NCBI RefSeq assembly: GCF_009730915.1
Contig: NC_052488.1
Location: forward strand, 20,950,305 to 21,014,304
Reading direction: 5' to 3'
DNA: 64,000 nucleotides
From: Dioscorea cayenensis subsp. rotundata
Taxonomy: Eukaryota > Streptophyta > Magnoliopsida > Dioscoreales > Dioscoreaceae
The notes under the pieces are model-generated. The model made no database searches. It was not told the origin of the DNA and saw only the letters and a program-made list of their open reading frames with translations. Each line of letters starts with the position of its first letter. The first letter of the stretch is position 1. The position numbers and the translations under genes were made by a program. This document shows, one piece after another, positions 21,902-33,500 of this stretch.

Positions 21902-24900
21902 ATGGCTTCGCTCTCTATCCCTTCACTCCTCTCTTCCTCTCATCTTCATCTCCATCTCCGCTCCCAACCCCGATCCCAAACCCTAACCCTAACCCTAGCT
22001 CGCTTTTCGCCACTACGTCGCCGTTTCATTCCTCTCCGCCTCCCATCTCCGCCCCTCACCACCCTCTCCGATGACTCCTCGACCTCCCCCGTCACCGACA
22101 TCGTCGAGCGCGATTGGTCCTTCCTCGAGCCTAATCAGACCCTGCTACATGAAGCCGACAGGATCATCGCCGCCGCTGGGTATCCGGCCTGACTCCAAGG
22201 TCCTCACCGTCATCCCAAGTGTGGGATTTGTCAACCGCCTCGTGGAGTCTTTCCCCTGCGAGCTCTTGGTGGCGACCCATGAGTCGCTCTTGGTTCTGGC
22301 GACGATCAAGGAGAACCACGACAGTGTAAGGTGTTGGCAAGGCGGGATCGACGCCGTGCCGGAGCGATTCGGGCCGTTCGACGTGGTTTTCTTGTGTTAC
22401 TTCCCCGCGATGGGCGTTTCAATCGATCAAGCATTGGGTTATTTGGCGGCAAGATGTTCTGAAGGTTTGAACTCTAAAACCCTAATGCTAGAACCTCTAA
22501 TTTTAGGGTTTTTCTTTAATTTTCATTTTCTTTTGAGAATTGGTAGCTCTGATACTTGAAATTGTTGATGCTGATCTCATAGTTCTCAAGGCGAGCCTCT
22601 GGCGCAAAGCGCCCAAGGCTCAACAGCCTGCGCCTTTATAGGTGTCAGGCGGGCACTGTTATAAAGGCACGCCTTTGAGCCTTTGCTCAAACCTCAAGGC
22701 ATGAGCCTAGACTCGTCCTTTTGTAACATCAACAAATTAATTTGGTTATTTTTTAAATATTTAGTTTAACTTCTGATCTTATCCACACATTTTGATGATT
22801 AAAAAAAAGGTTTACATACAATTAAAGCTGTTTAAAATTGGGGTGACAAACACATAACCAACAAAGAAGAATCAAGATTTCATCTCTCCTCTTTGGGCCG
22901 ATTCACTGTTTAGATGAAGAGAATGATAAATTTGAAGAGGAAATTGGTGATGTTGGTAGTGATGATAATGATAATGGATGTGATTTTGATGATAATCACT
23001 AAAATCTAGATTTTATTATACAAGTTAGGATTTGGACTCGATGCATGTACTAAACATTTGAAGATTAATTTGCATGTTATTATGTATGTTTTTTTTTCTA
23101 ATGTCTGATTGTCATATTAATCGTTAGGACATATTAAATCTTTAATACATATTAATTTTTAATATAACTATTTCTGATGTTTTAATTTTTTTTTAATGGT
23201 GACGCCTAGTGTCGATCGGGCGCGCGTTTATGTCTTGCGCCTAGGCCCCAGGATCCCCTTGCGCCTAGATACACCTTACTCTTATGACAACTTTGGCTGA
23301 TCTATAGAAAGTAGAAATCCACTAAATTTGATAATATCAAGCTCCAAAATTGCTGATATATTTCTTCTCTATATATACTTGAAGTTTAGTTTCATGAAGT
23401 TCTTCAAAACTAAGTTTTGCATCTTTTTGTTATGTTTGAATGACCAGTTAAAACCGAGTCTAGTTTCTGAGTTATTATCTGCTCCCATCATATGAACTAG
23501 ATGAGAGAATCAACGATAGCTAGTAGAAAGACTAATGGAATCCACTTGATCCTGTTTTTTTTTTACAGATGCACAAAGAAAATATTTTGTTCTGTCCTAT
23601 TATGAAATCGGAAGAAGAGGATAAATAAAAATATAGTTGTTTCACCAAAAATGTGCATAAAGAATCAACCAGACCAGACCGACCTAGTGGATAAATCAGG
23701 GGTACAGAAACAAAAAAGAGCAATTGGAGCACTTCATCAAGGTCCAAGGAGGTTTATTTCAATAATTTGTTTCTTTACATCTCGAACCACGCCCCCTTTT
23801 CATAAGACTGAGGGCTAAAAAAGCAAGAAAAAAGAATCAAATCGCACCATCTCTGTAATAAGTAAATGCCTTTTTTTCTCCTGAAGTTGTTGGAAAAGAT
23901 CACCATGTTAGGAAATGGTGAGGAGATGAACACCGACATTGATCTGCAAGAAGCTCAACAAACTCTTAACTTAAGTAGAGCTGAGGGTAAAAGGCAAGTA
24001 ATTGAAGCCAATATAGCTCTCAGACAAGCTAGGACTGAATAGAGGCATTAACGCTTTAGCTTATGTTATTCTCCTCATGCAATTATGTATTGTTTTGTTT
24101 TCGTTGTTTCGGGATCTAGTTGTTGTTGTAGAGCATGCTTATTTTAGGGTAACCCAGAAGGGTTAGGGAAGTGACCAAGTTTTCCTGACTTGCAGTGTTT
24201 GTTTAGATGGAAGTGACATTGAACTCACCTCCGTCCACATCTAGGACCTTCATGTTTCACACAAAATGCTTAAGCATTTTCCTTGTGCTTACATCCTTTG
24301 TTGGGTTTATCGTCTTTGTTCAAATATCTAGCTTTTGTTGTGGGCAGGTTTACTTTAGGTTAACTCGAAGGAACAGTGAAACATCATTGAATTCTCTTCC
24401 AAAGACTTCTAGAATGCTCATACTTCACTTAAATTAGCTTGGTTGGGGTTGGATTTAAACTCATCAGGGATAAGGGAACTTAGGACATTTTAATACAAGT
24501 AAAGCTATTCTTGCTGAAATCCTCACACGAACAGTTCATATGAATGATGCGGATGGCCATGTGGCATCCACCTCACTCACATTTTCTCTCTCTTAATAAG
24601 CTATTTTTTTTAAAAAAGCGCAGAGGGGAAGAACTCTTGTAAGAGACACCAAAGGAAAGCAAAGGTGTAGCTTTTTTGCCTACTCAAAATATTAAATATC
24701 AATCATAAAACTTTTAAGGCTTCCAAAACAATCAAAAGATCTGCTAATGCCGTGCCTAAAGATTCTTGCACAAACGCCTCATAGTTTCGTAAATCATTTA
24801 AACCCTAACTAGTACTGATAACAATCAAATTCACAAACGCGGCCCAAATCCCATACTTCCCCTTTGCATACCATAGTTCTAAATCCAAAAAACCTAAAAA

Positions 24901-26057
24901 TAAAAAGAGAGAATAAATCCGAACCCTAATCATCGGTATAGAAATGATATTATCTATTTCCCATCAAAACAAAACAATGGATCAAACTCAATACACACAA
25001 AAATATATAAAAAAGAGAGAAGTTGGGGAAAGAAACCTATGGATGCCATTATCATCGTCATCATAAGAGGAATCAAAATCGACATCAACCTCCTCTATCT
25101 CAAGCTCCTCCATGCTGAGCTCTCTGATGCGCTCCATCGGGAGTCTCTCGTGTTCCAAGAGTCAATGATTCCCAATCCATCACTGCTCTGGCGCGCGGGC
25201 TCTCTCTCTCCCTTTGAAAGAAGACAATGGAACAAGAGGAAGAAACGGCTAGGGTTGATGATGTCGGGAGGAGAGAAATGGTGGCGAGATGAGGATGATG
25301 GGCGGCACCAGTGAGAGGAGAAAAGACGGGGAGACGGCAGAGACAATGGAACAAGAGGAAGAAATGGCCTGGGATGGTAATGTCGGGAGGAGAGAAACGA
25401 CGGCGAGATGAGGATGACAGGGTGGCATCAGTGGGAGGAGAGAAGACGGGAAGACGGTGGAGAGTTGGCTGAGATGAGGTTTAGGTTTTAGTTGTAGTTT
25501 TAGACTTTAGTTTTTATTTTTATTTTTTTTAAATAACTTATTAGGAGAGATAAGATGTGAATGAGGTGGATGCCGCATGGGCATCAACGTCATTTGTGTG
25601 AGCTGTTCGTGTGAGGATTTCGGCAAAAATAGTTTTACTCTTTTAACACAATTTAACTTGAATTTTTCATTAAAAATTTGTCTGATGGTTGTGCCCAGTC
25701 GCACATTTACCTCTCATCACCCTTCATAAATGTGGATTGGTCTTGGTTGTATTACTCTTTAGTATAGACTGCTTTAGATTGTTTAATTTCAGTTTATATA
25801 TATAAGTTTGTAATACGATTTTAATGATGCCTTCTCCAGATGCAAGGCTGGTCATCTGCTATGAGCAAGGGAGGACAATCATTGAGCAACAACATCGACA
25901 ACTGTATCCAGATTTGGTAACATCTGTATTGCCCCATAGAGTTTGTCTAGAGAAGGCGGCACCTAGCTATTCTTTTGAGGTAACAGACTTTGTTGATGAA
26001 CCTAAATTCTACCTTGCTGCCCTAAAGTTCTGTAAGGCAAGGGACACAGCTCAATAA
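21902..26057 (+). CDS. Uncharacterised, probably plastid-targeted protein with methyltransferase-like features
   Basis: Two exons, 21902-22464 and 25840-26057, joined across a 3375-bp GT-AG intron, give about 259 residues. The N-terminus ([19 protein letters not shown], rich in Ser, Arg and Pro for about 60 residues) has chloroplast transit-peptide character. The mature part runs from [21 protein letters not shown] through [33 protein letters not shown] and, in exon 2, [17 protein letters not shown] to [19 protein letters not shown]. The alternating strand/helix pattern and the 'FDVVFL...ARLVI' spacing recall class I methyltransferases, but the family is best called uncharacterised. Near 22185 one base too many is present: 563 bases where 562 fit, with a clean frame on both sides, so a sequencing insertion is likely. 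The intron is packed with inserted DNA (see the entries between 22578 and 25640). Confidence 0.75.
21978..21998 (+). repeat. Telomere-like CCCTAA triplet repeat inside the coding exon
   Basis: AAACCCTAACCCTAACCCTA: three CCCTAA units. They encode alternating Thr-Leu in the presumed transit peptide. They may also act as a telo-box in the 5' part of the transcript. Confidence 0.8.
22578..23295 (+). mobile_element. Non-autonomous hAT element inside the intron
   Basis: A perfect 8-bp direct repeat, GCTGATCT, lies at 22570-22577 and 23296-23303. Between them the ends are CATAGTTCTCAAGGCG and, on the other strand, CAAAGTTGTCATAAG, matching hAT inverted repeats. Sub-terminal regions are rich in GCGCC/AGGCG words, a known feature of one plant hAT group. 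At about 22915-23002 a plus-strand reading frame ([20 protein letters not shown]... then stop) resembles the acidic C-terminal tail of hAT transposases, suggesting an internally deleted copy. Length 718 bp. Confidence 0.9.
23886..24062 (+). pseudogene. atpE: Plastid atpE fragment (nuclear plastid DNA insertion)
   Basis: Translated, this stretch reads [23 protein letters not shown], then [23 protein letters not shown], matching the C-terminal third of the plastid ATP synthase epsilon subunit. Fifteen bases (EIAEA) are missing between QQTL and NLSRAEG, and the last codons are out of frame. It starts abruptly, has no promoter and sits in a nuclear intron, so it is a dead copy. It could have come directly from the plastid or via the mitochondrion. 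The 330 bases before it (23550-23885) are not atpE and their origin is not recognised. Confidence 0.88.
24117..24429 (+). repeat. Diverged tandem repeat after the atpE fragment
   Basis: Two stretches, about 24117-24260 and 24331-24429, share the same order of words: a TTGTTGTRG start, TTTAGGKTAAC, GAAGG, then CATTGAACTC/CATTGAATTC, TCTAG and a closing TTTCAC/CTTCAC. They look like an old duplication with many changes. Function unknown. Confidence 0.45.
25037..25137 (-). pseudogene. Captured first exon of an unidentified host gene
   Basis: From ATG 25137 the minus strand reads [20 protein letters not shown], continues acidic ([13 protein letters not shown]) and reaches CATAG|GTTTCT, a usable 5' splice site after 101 bp. 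What follows (down to about 24615) has the T-rich, AGGGTTT-containing look of a plant first intron. The parent gene is not in this window and I do not recognise it. As the element has no continuation exon, this is a truncated copy. Confidence 0.6.
25223..25462. repeat. 119-bp tandem duplication inside the Pack-MULE-like element
   Basis: Copies begin with GACAATGGAACAAGAGGAAG at 25223 and 25342. They diverge by a modest number of substitutions. The duplicated unit is the presumed leader of the captured gene fragment. Confidence 0.85.
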
Positions 26058-27527
26058 ACTGATCGTTAAGTTAAAGACATGATGTTCGCTGCTCGTTTTT
26101 GGCACTTTTAAATCATATTTCCACTGGGTCTGCAGTGTAGGTATAGTTTGTTTTGTTTTGGTCACCCTCACCCGGTGTTGCTCAGTTGCATTTGTGTGAT
26201 TTCTAGGTGTATCTGGGGAACTTATCTCAATCAGTTGCATTTTTGGTGATAAATTAATTGAATGCCTTGGTGCCTCATGCTCGCTGGTTTGTTATTACTG
26301 GCATCCATCTCTTTGGTTTCCTATCAAAATAAGTTGAGATAAAACTCATTTTACTTTTGATTTAAGCTTCAAATATTATTTTGAGATAAACTCATACCAA
26401 AAACTAAACTAACTTTTGATTTGAAGCTTCATATATTATTTTGAGAAAGATTTATTTGGATAATTTTATTTTTGTTATTTTTTCCCCGAAAGATGTATAA
26501 AAGAGATTAAAATCTTAGTAAATACATTTTTTATAAAATGTTTTAAAATAAATTATATATATATTATACTTCGAATATGGAGACAAAAAGACGACTGCTA
26601 AGGTTACTGTGAATTAAACCGGGGATATGTGCAAAAAAAAATAAATAAAGGTCAGGCTACTTGAAAAAATGGGGCTACTGAACCAGTAATGCTGTTTGCG
26701 TAAGGTAGCAGACGATAGATTAAAAATAAAAAATAAAAAAAAATGGAACGCCAAATTCAATCAGGAAAAATTTAGGCACAAACAAAGCACCAAAACAGGA
26801 GCCAACATCATAAAGAACACAAGGCATAATCTGAAACAGCAGACAATAGTCATTCCGACACTTACAAGCAGCACTGTTTAATGCTCACAAGAAACCATGT
26901 GAACAGAGAATACCGTCTATGCTACGGAGAAAATAAAAGTTGAACTCAATCTACAATAAATTCACTTGTTCTAAAAGGCACATGGCATCTGTTTGATAAA
27001 TATTCACAACTAGCTTGATAGAAACAACATGCTTACATGAACCATAGACATGGTATAACATCTACAGAAGTCACCTGGTCTGGTGCCATTAAGTTGACAA
27101 ATGAAGCAGCACACATATAATGCAGTTCTCATTTGTACTAAAACCTGAGTGTATATATATATATATATATAAATATATATTAATGTTGAGTAGGAGTGTC
27201 CTAAAACTGAAGAGAATGAATAACACAGCCCAGTTGTTAACCAATAATTTTCCTTATTAATGGGAAATTTACCTCATGCAAAGAACACGACACTAGATTT
27301 ACCTCATGAGGAAAGAAAGGGAAAAAAACATGACACTATATCACTCGCAATTTTTTTTTTCTACAATCCAAGAAAGGCACAAATAGAAAGCAGAATCAAA
27401 CAATGAAAAATTTTTTGCTGAAAATTTATGAGAAAGCTTATTTTACCAGGTACAATAGGCACAACCGAATGCGTTCATATATGCTCCTGCATGCTTCTTG
27501 CAACTCTTAAAAGGATTGCATAAGAAC
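26058..27527. other. Spacer between two convergent genes
   Basis: Holds the 3' untranslated regions of the plus-strand gene ending at 26057 and the minus-strand NST1-like gene ending at 27528. Near 26330-26460 two copies of a TTTTGAGATAAACTCAT / CTTCAAATATTATTTTGAG motif suggest a decayed repeat. A TA microsatellite lies at about 27149-27175. No supported ORF. Confidence 0.55.
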
Positions 27528-30500
27528 TCAGAAGAAGGAAAACCTAGCAGCATTACTTGCGGCAAACAAGCTATATTCTTCGACTTCCATTTCTTCTTTT
27601 GGGCAAGTAAGATCAGCCTGCCCAGCATACGCGTTTGAAGACAGTCCTGAAGCTTTTTCTTCTTTGGGCAATGCTGGATTCACACCATATCCTGAAACTC
27701 CTGCCAATGGTCCACCAAAATGGAACAAAGAGAAAGCCGAGCTGTCATTATGTGATTTGTCAGCACCGCAAGCAGCATCTTTATGTTCTGATGCCGACTT
27801 CGAAGGAACCTGCCTGTCTGAGAATGGTCTTTCAAAAGAGTGTACACCCTCAGCCGGATAATTTACACCTTTGATCTTTCGGGTTCCATGTATGTCAAAA
27901 TTCTTACTCTGTTCTTTCATGCTAGCAACATTGGATCTGTTAGGAGCCTGGTAGAGGGGGCGCTGATCCATGTTATATGCAGGTGTCGTCAAATGTTGAA
28001 GTCTATCATACTGTATGAAGAAATCTGGAGATTGACTTGCTGCAACACCATATCCAAATGGGCTGGAGAACATATAGTGGTTGGGCTGGTGAAATGGCAT
28101 AAACCCATTTGCTGGAATAGGTTGCCAGCAAACTGCACTCTGGTCATGATACCCAATGGCTGTGGAGGGAAAGCTCGAGACATGCACCGCTGGATTATGC
28201 AATGTGTGCATGTGCTGTGATGGATGGCCCATACTGTATCCAAAGTCACCATCATCATGACATTTATCAGCTTTTTTCACATATTCCTTAGAAAAGATAG
28301 CTCCATTACAGCTGGCCACTGCAACTTCAGCGGCTGTCCTGCCTCCGTGGGAATCACCTCTATCCATCTTGCTATCCGAAGCATCATTTGAGAAGGTACA
28401 AGACACATCTTCCTCGTTACACTGTGGGTTAGCATCTTCTGAATCTGAAGTTGAAGATGACTCTGCATTCCGACCACTTGAAGAGCTTGTGCTGCTATCT
28501 CCCTCACTAAGACATGATGAGCAGTTACCTGAACTGGAAGAACTCACTAAGGGATCACAATCATTATTACCTAGGGGAAAAGCAGAAATGATGGGGCATG
28601 TATCTATGTCCTCAACCCCATCCTTGGAACAGTAATTTGAATTCATTGCATATCCATTCTGACAGTTCTTGGCATCCCCTGAAGCAGAGCCATTTGAATC
28701 TTGCCTTCTGTCTTGATGGGTACTGGAAATATCTAAAACATCCCCATTATCCAATTCTTCAGATAATTCGGATAAGCAGTGAATGTTAGCAGAATCAAGT
28801 GAAATATGTAATTGGTATCCATTCTCTTCTTTACTGATTTCATCATCCAAAGATGGATCAACCTTTGAACCAGTCCTTGAGCTGATGTCTGGATCAGAGT
28901 TGCTTCTCATGCACTTCTTTCGTGAATCAGTTGGCTCCCAAACTTGCTTTGTGTAGATAGAATCTCTGCTAGTAGTACTAGTGACAAGCTTTCCTTTGGA
29001 AATGACAACATTATCTGGTGTGTAGCATCCATGATTGAACTTACTGCTGCGGTAAAATGTCCTGGGAATGTCCAATGTAGAATCCTTTTTATTTGCACCA
29101 CAAGTCTCCTTGGTTGATCTACTGATAGGCACATGGTATCCATCCTTTGCTTTGTAATCGACACGCGGACCACAACTGCAAGAGTGGAACTCATGCCTAT
29201 CACGCGTTCTGCTATTTGGACAATGAAACTTATCATTAAATTTCAGGATGCTCCTTACATTAGCTTTCACACCGTTGACTCTAGGTTGCTTTTGCAAGCC
29301 ATTCAAGCATCTGGAAGAAGCCATCGCACATCCAAGTAAATTTAGATTTGATTCATGATTGTAAATATCACGATCATTTCCATTGACTGCTTGTCGCTTG
29401 TCATACCATTTGGAGGACTGATCTTGAACTGAATCTTTATTATACCTCAGTTTCCTTCTTGATGATTTTGATTGCTCAAGTATAAAAGAACCATAGCTAT
29501 CTCTAGCACTTAGATCTCCATCAGCAAGACACTTGTGTTGCAGGTTATCATCCCTCATATTATCTGCATTGGTCAGCCCATTTGAAGGTTTCTCAAGCAT
29601 AATATCATGAGTAGGCTCAGGTGTGTTGGCATTATCTCCTGGATCACTATTAGAATCCCCAGAGTCAAGATTGCAAACAGATTCATCATGAGTGCTTGTG
29701 GATGAGTCATGCACAGACGCCAAAGGATCAAATTGAAGTGAACTAGGTTCAGAACAGTTCCCTTCCCTCTCTCTTTCTTTCCCTTTTAGCCTCTCTTTTC
29801 TTCTGTTCTTTTTTTCTCTTTGTTTTGTTCTCCTCCTCTCCTTGCGCTCTTCTTCTTCACGTTTTTCATTTTCTTCCTCTTCAAGAAGTTTGATCTGTAA
29901 ATAGACAGGTGAGGCCATGAAAGTACATAAAAAACATAATATTACCAGCAATTTCAATTCCTAAACTAATGTAACAGAACCTTAAATACCTGTTTTTCCA
30001 ATGTGATGACTTCCTTGCAAGCGACATGCAGGCGCTCTTCTAGCAATTTCAGTGCAAGACAAACAAATATACAGTGAGCATTTTGCCGAGCTGTGCCTTC
30101 TCTAAAAGCCTTTTCTACCTGAAATACATATATAAGAAAATATTTTAGAAGGCACCTATCCCACAAATGCTAATTTTCTTCATTTGCATTGCATTGATGT
30201 GGAAACTCTCCAGATCTATCATCAATATTTGCTTCTATGCCAACATTTATTTTTTTACATGTAAGCTATATTACATCAAAATGGCATCTATATCTGTAAG
30301 AGAAGATATATTTGGCAGAATATCAACAGAGATGAAGAGAGTATATTTTCTTGGCAGAGGATATTATTGATTCAGGAGGCCATTCTCTTAATAAAGTTGG
30401 AGATGATGGAAGGAACAATGTCGTGAAATGTTAACCATAGACATTCAACATAACGAGTAATGAATTAACTGTTCTATTTTTTGTTAGTTTAGGCAGGATT

Positions 30501-33500
30501 ATCAGAAATATCAATATGCATACACCTTATCACCTACAGGGCAAAAAATCAATTTTGAGAAGGCCTGTCAGAAAAAATAGATCTACTGGAGCTATAATGG
30601 AAGCCCCATGGTCACATTAAACACAACAAAAAAGAAAATGGAAAAGCTTCAAATGCTGACTATAACATGTTGGTATTTTGCAGCGAACCTGTTCTTTGAA
30701 AATAACAGTTGCAGCATCTAGAAGGAATTCCCTTGCTAGTTCAGGACTCTTAGCATGTTTCTGAGGCCGAGATCCTTCACCATCATACTCATTTCCATCT
30801 TTGTCAATAGCATCATCATCCTGATTTTTCATACCAAAAATCAGCAATAAGAACCAATTTTGAATGGTGAAATTAATAGTATCAGTAATAATGGGCAGCT
30901 AAAAAAATAGATTGTCCCACATTCACAGCAGGAGGGCAGGTTATTAGCAAATACCTCTTCCTCCTCAGCCTCTTCTGCATGCTCAAAGAACCTTTCTATG
31001 CTCTCTCCTTCTGTTATTGTTACATAACCATCTCCTATAACAAGTCTGCGATGAACACATTGCTGCCCCTTCAATGCATGTGCCTTCACGGAGAGCTCAG
31101 TGCAACGACCATCAAGCTTCCAAGCCCGCAATGTAATAAAGCATGAGTTCAAACCACCAAGTTCAAGCCCATTCACATGAACATTTTCATTCATGCCAAC
31201 ATCTTCAAAGTCTAAAATGTCGGATTTGCCTTCTCCAGTTCCAACAGCCCATTCAAAATGATGGTATGTTCCAATTGTGTCTGTAAAAGTTTGATGCCAG
31301 TCAGCTTGAATAGTGTCCTCTGATACCTGACAATTTTTTTTGGTAATTAAAGATAGTCAATAATTTGCCCAGAAAAAAATTTTCATATCACCCTGCACCA
31401 AAATTTCACCTTGATATCAGATAGCATTAACTTGTCCTTAATCCTTATAGCAGTAAAATGACCCACTGGATGATGAAAGTAATAAAACCATTGCATATTC
31501 CTTTATTAGATTAGCATTACATCATCAAATGAAAGATAACATTTAACTTAAATTGAATAGCAGAAATTTAGCCCTTTTTGTCTCCTTGATTAGATAATTG
31601 CTTACATAATATCAAATATTAAACTCCTCTTCAAAAAGACAAAGGAATTCTATTAAAGATTAGTTAAACATTTTATTTGGTTAAATTAGTTTGAAAAAGA
31701 CAAAGGATTTGAGTTTTTTGACAAACTCAAAACAAAATTTTCTTAGTTCTTTTAAAATCTTTGACAAGAGATATATGGTCTTCTAGCAGACGCATACTTG
31801 CAAGTGATTGTTTTCCAGGATGTTGCCAGGCCTTGAAAATTGAAGAGATCAAAAATATGTGAGAGAGAATAACTAGACGAGGTTCTCTATAAAGATAGAG
31901 TTGAGGGGTTTATTCTCCATCATGGTTGAGGGCAGATGGAAAAGAAGAAAAAAATAAAAAGAACCACAGGAAAATGTGAACAGGAATAGTTGCTGGTTAG
32001 CACACAGAGCCAGATAGGGGGAAGGGTGTAAAACAAAAGGACAGTGGTTGCTACAAGATGCTATGAATGCTCGCTCGTGAATGGCAAGAGGGTTTGTCAA
32101 GTAGATTAGTTCCAGTTTTAACAAAAGCAAGGAGGGCATCAAGATGCTGAAAACCAGGTCAAGTCATGAGTCGGGTCACTAAACAATGTGCAATGAGATG
32201 AATGATAAGGAGCATTATACAAGGGGGAAGGCAATTCCAATAGGCATGTGTTTCTGCAGTGGCAATACAACAATCTCATATGAGCAAATTAACTCAAATC
32301 CTATCCAATTGAAATAAAAGCAAGTGGTCATTCATCTTCTTATAAATGTTTATTAGCTTTCGCGTTATTTCAAAATTGTGATAAACCAAATAGCTGGCTA
32401 TGAAAGCCAAATTTAAATAACCAGCTATTTGGATATTGTTGTCATCCTTACTAATTGGAGGTGAAAACTACCTCATACTGGAAAGCAGTATCTGCAAGAC
32501 AGAACCAACTGGTACAACGCAGTTCTCTTCGCATGCGCTTTAGTTCTTTCAACTCCTTGAATTCACGAATGACATTCCTTCTGCAATCTCTGCAAAACCT
32601 CTTGCTGTCAAACCTGTAAATGGACGTCAAATTTATGATATCATTAATGGCAACAAGCCAAAATTTCTGTATGAACATTAGTTTGGCCTTTCATGCAGCT
32701 AACAGAACCTCAATGGCAGAAGAAAGCTAACTAAACATAACTGTCACAGAAAATAGGCTCATCCTGGTTGATCTTAAGGAAAAAAGAATAAAAACAAGCA
32801 GGTCAGTGAAAGCAAATATGTGAAGGCCTTAGCTTATGCAGGACCCAACAACCTGCAACTTGAATTGGTAATGGCGCAATCAACTGAAAATGTGGTTACT
32901 TTGGTCCAAAAGATGGAGCAATACATAAGAAGCTTAATATTGTTGACTGCCGTTACTGCTACTGCTACAGTCCTACTAACTTTAACAAGCCCAGCACAAA
33001 CAAGTCCGGCATTGTTCAAGCTCAACAAAACTACACCACTCCAGATTGGACATATTTCCATTTTCATGCCAAATCATATCTTAAACAGGTCAAAAATCAA
33101 GCTGCTCAGAAACAGGTTGATTACTACACAACCCCACCAACAAATTTTGATGTACAGTTAACCATCTTTTTTCAAGTATTCAGGTATCGCAGTCAGAATG
33201 GCAGGCACTTTCAACAAAAAGCCACTGCTAGTAACTCTAGGTGCTTATCAAAATGAAACTATTGTAGCCAAGCCAATTCACAACCAACCAAACATATCAG
33301 TGTTGTTATGGTAAAATTGAAATCACATCAAGTTACATTTGAAAAACAGTGTTGCTTTCTAATACTTCTTTTATTTTATTCGAATGCATTGCATTATTTT
33401 CAGATTGAGTCTGGTTATTGAAAAGCCTTGTTTTAACAGATAGGAAATATGATAGAAAATAAATCAAGAAAATTCTACTCGATGAAATAAACATTAACCA

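Larger units (their letters stand above)
24497..25640. mobile_element. Pack-MULE-like element carrying a captured gene 5' end
   Basis: Inverted repeats of about 115 bp lie at 24497-24615 and 25525-25640, both containing GAAATCCTCACACGAACAG and GCATCCACCTCA in inverted order. The flanks TTTTAATAC (24488-24496) and TTTTAACAC (25641-25649) form a 9-bp target duplication with one mismatch. Between the repeats, read on the minus strand, lie a GC-rich leader, a coding first exon with a good donor and an intron-like T-rich stretch, all typical of host DNA captured by Mutator-like elements. No transposase. It sits inside the intron of the gene at 21902-26057, in the opposite orientation with respect to the captured fragment. 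Confidence 0.85.

Noticed and set aside
23532-23747. Minus-strand ORF of 71 codons before the atpE fragment, hydrophobic ([20 protein letters not shown])
   Set aside because: It looked possibly organellar but I could not match it to any plastid or mitochondrial gene I know, and it lies in an intron among insertions.
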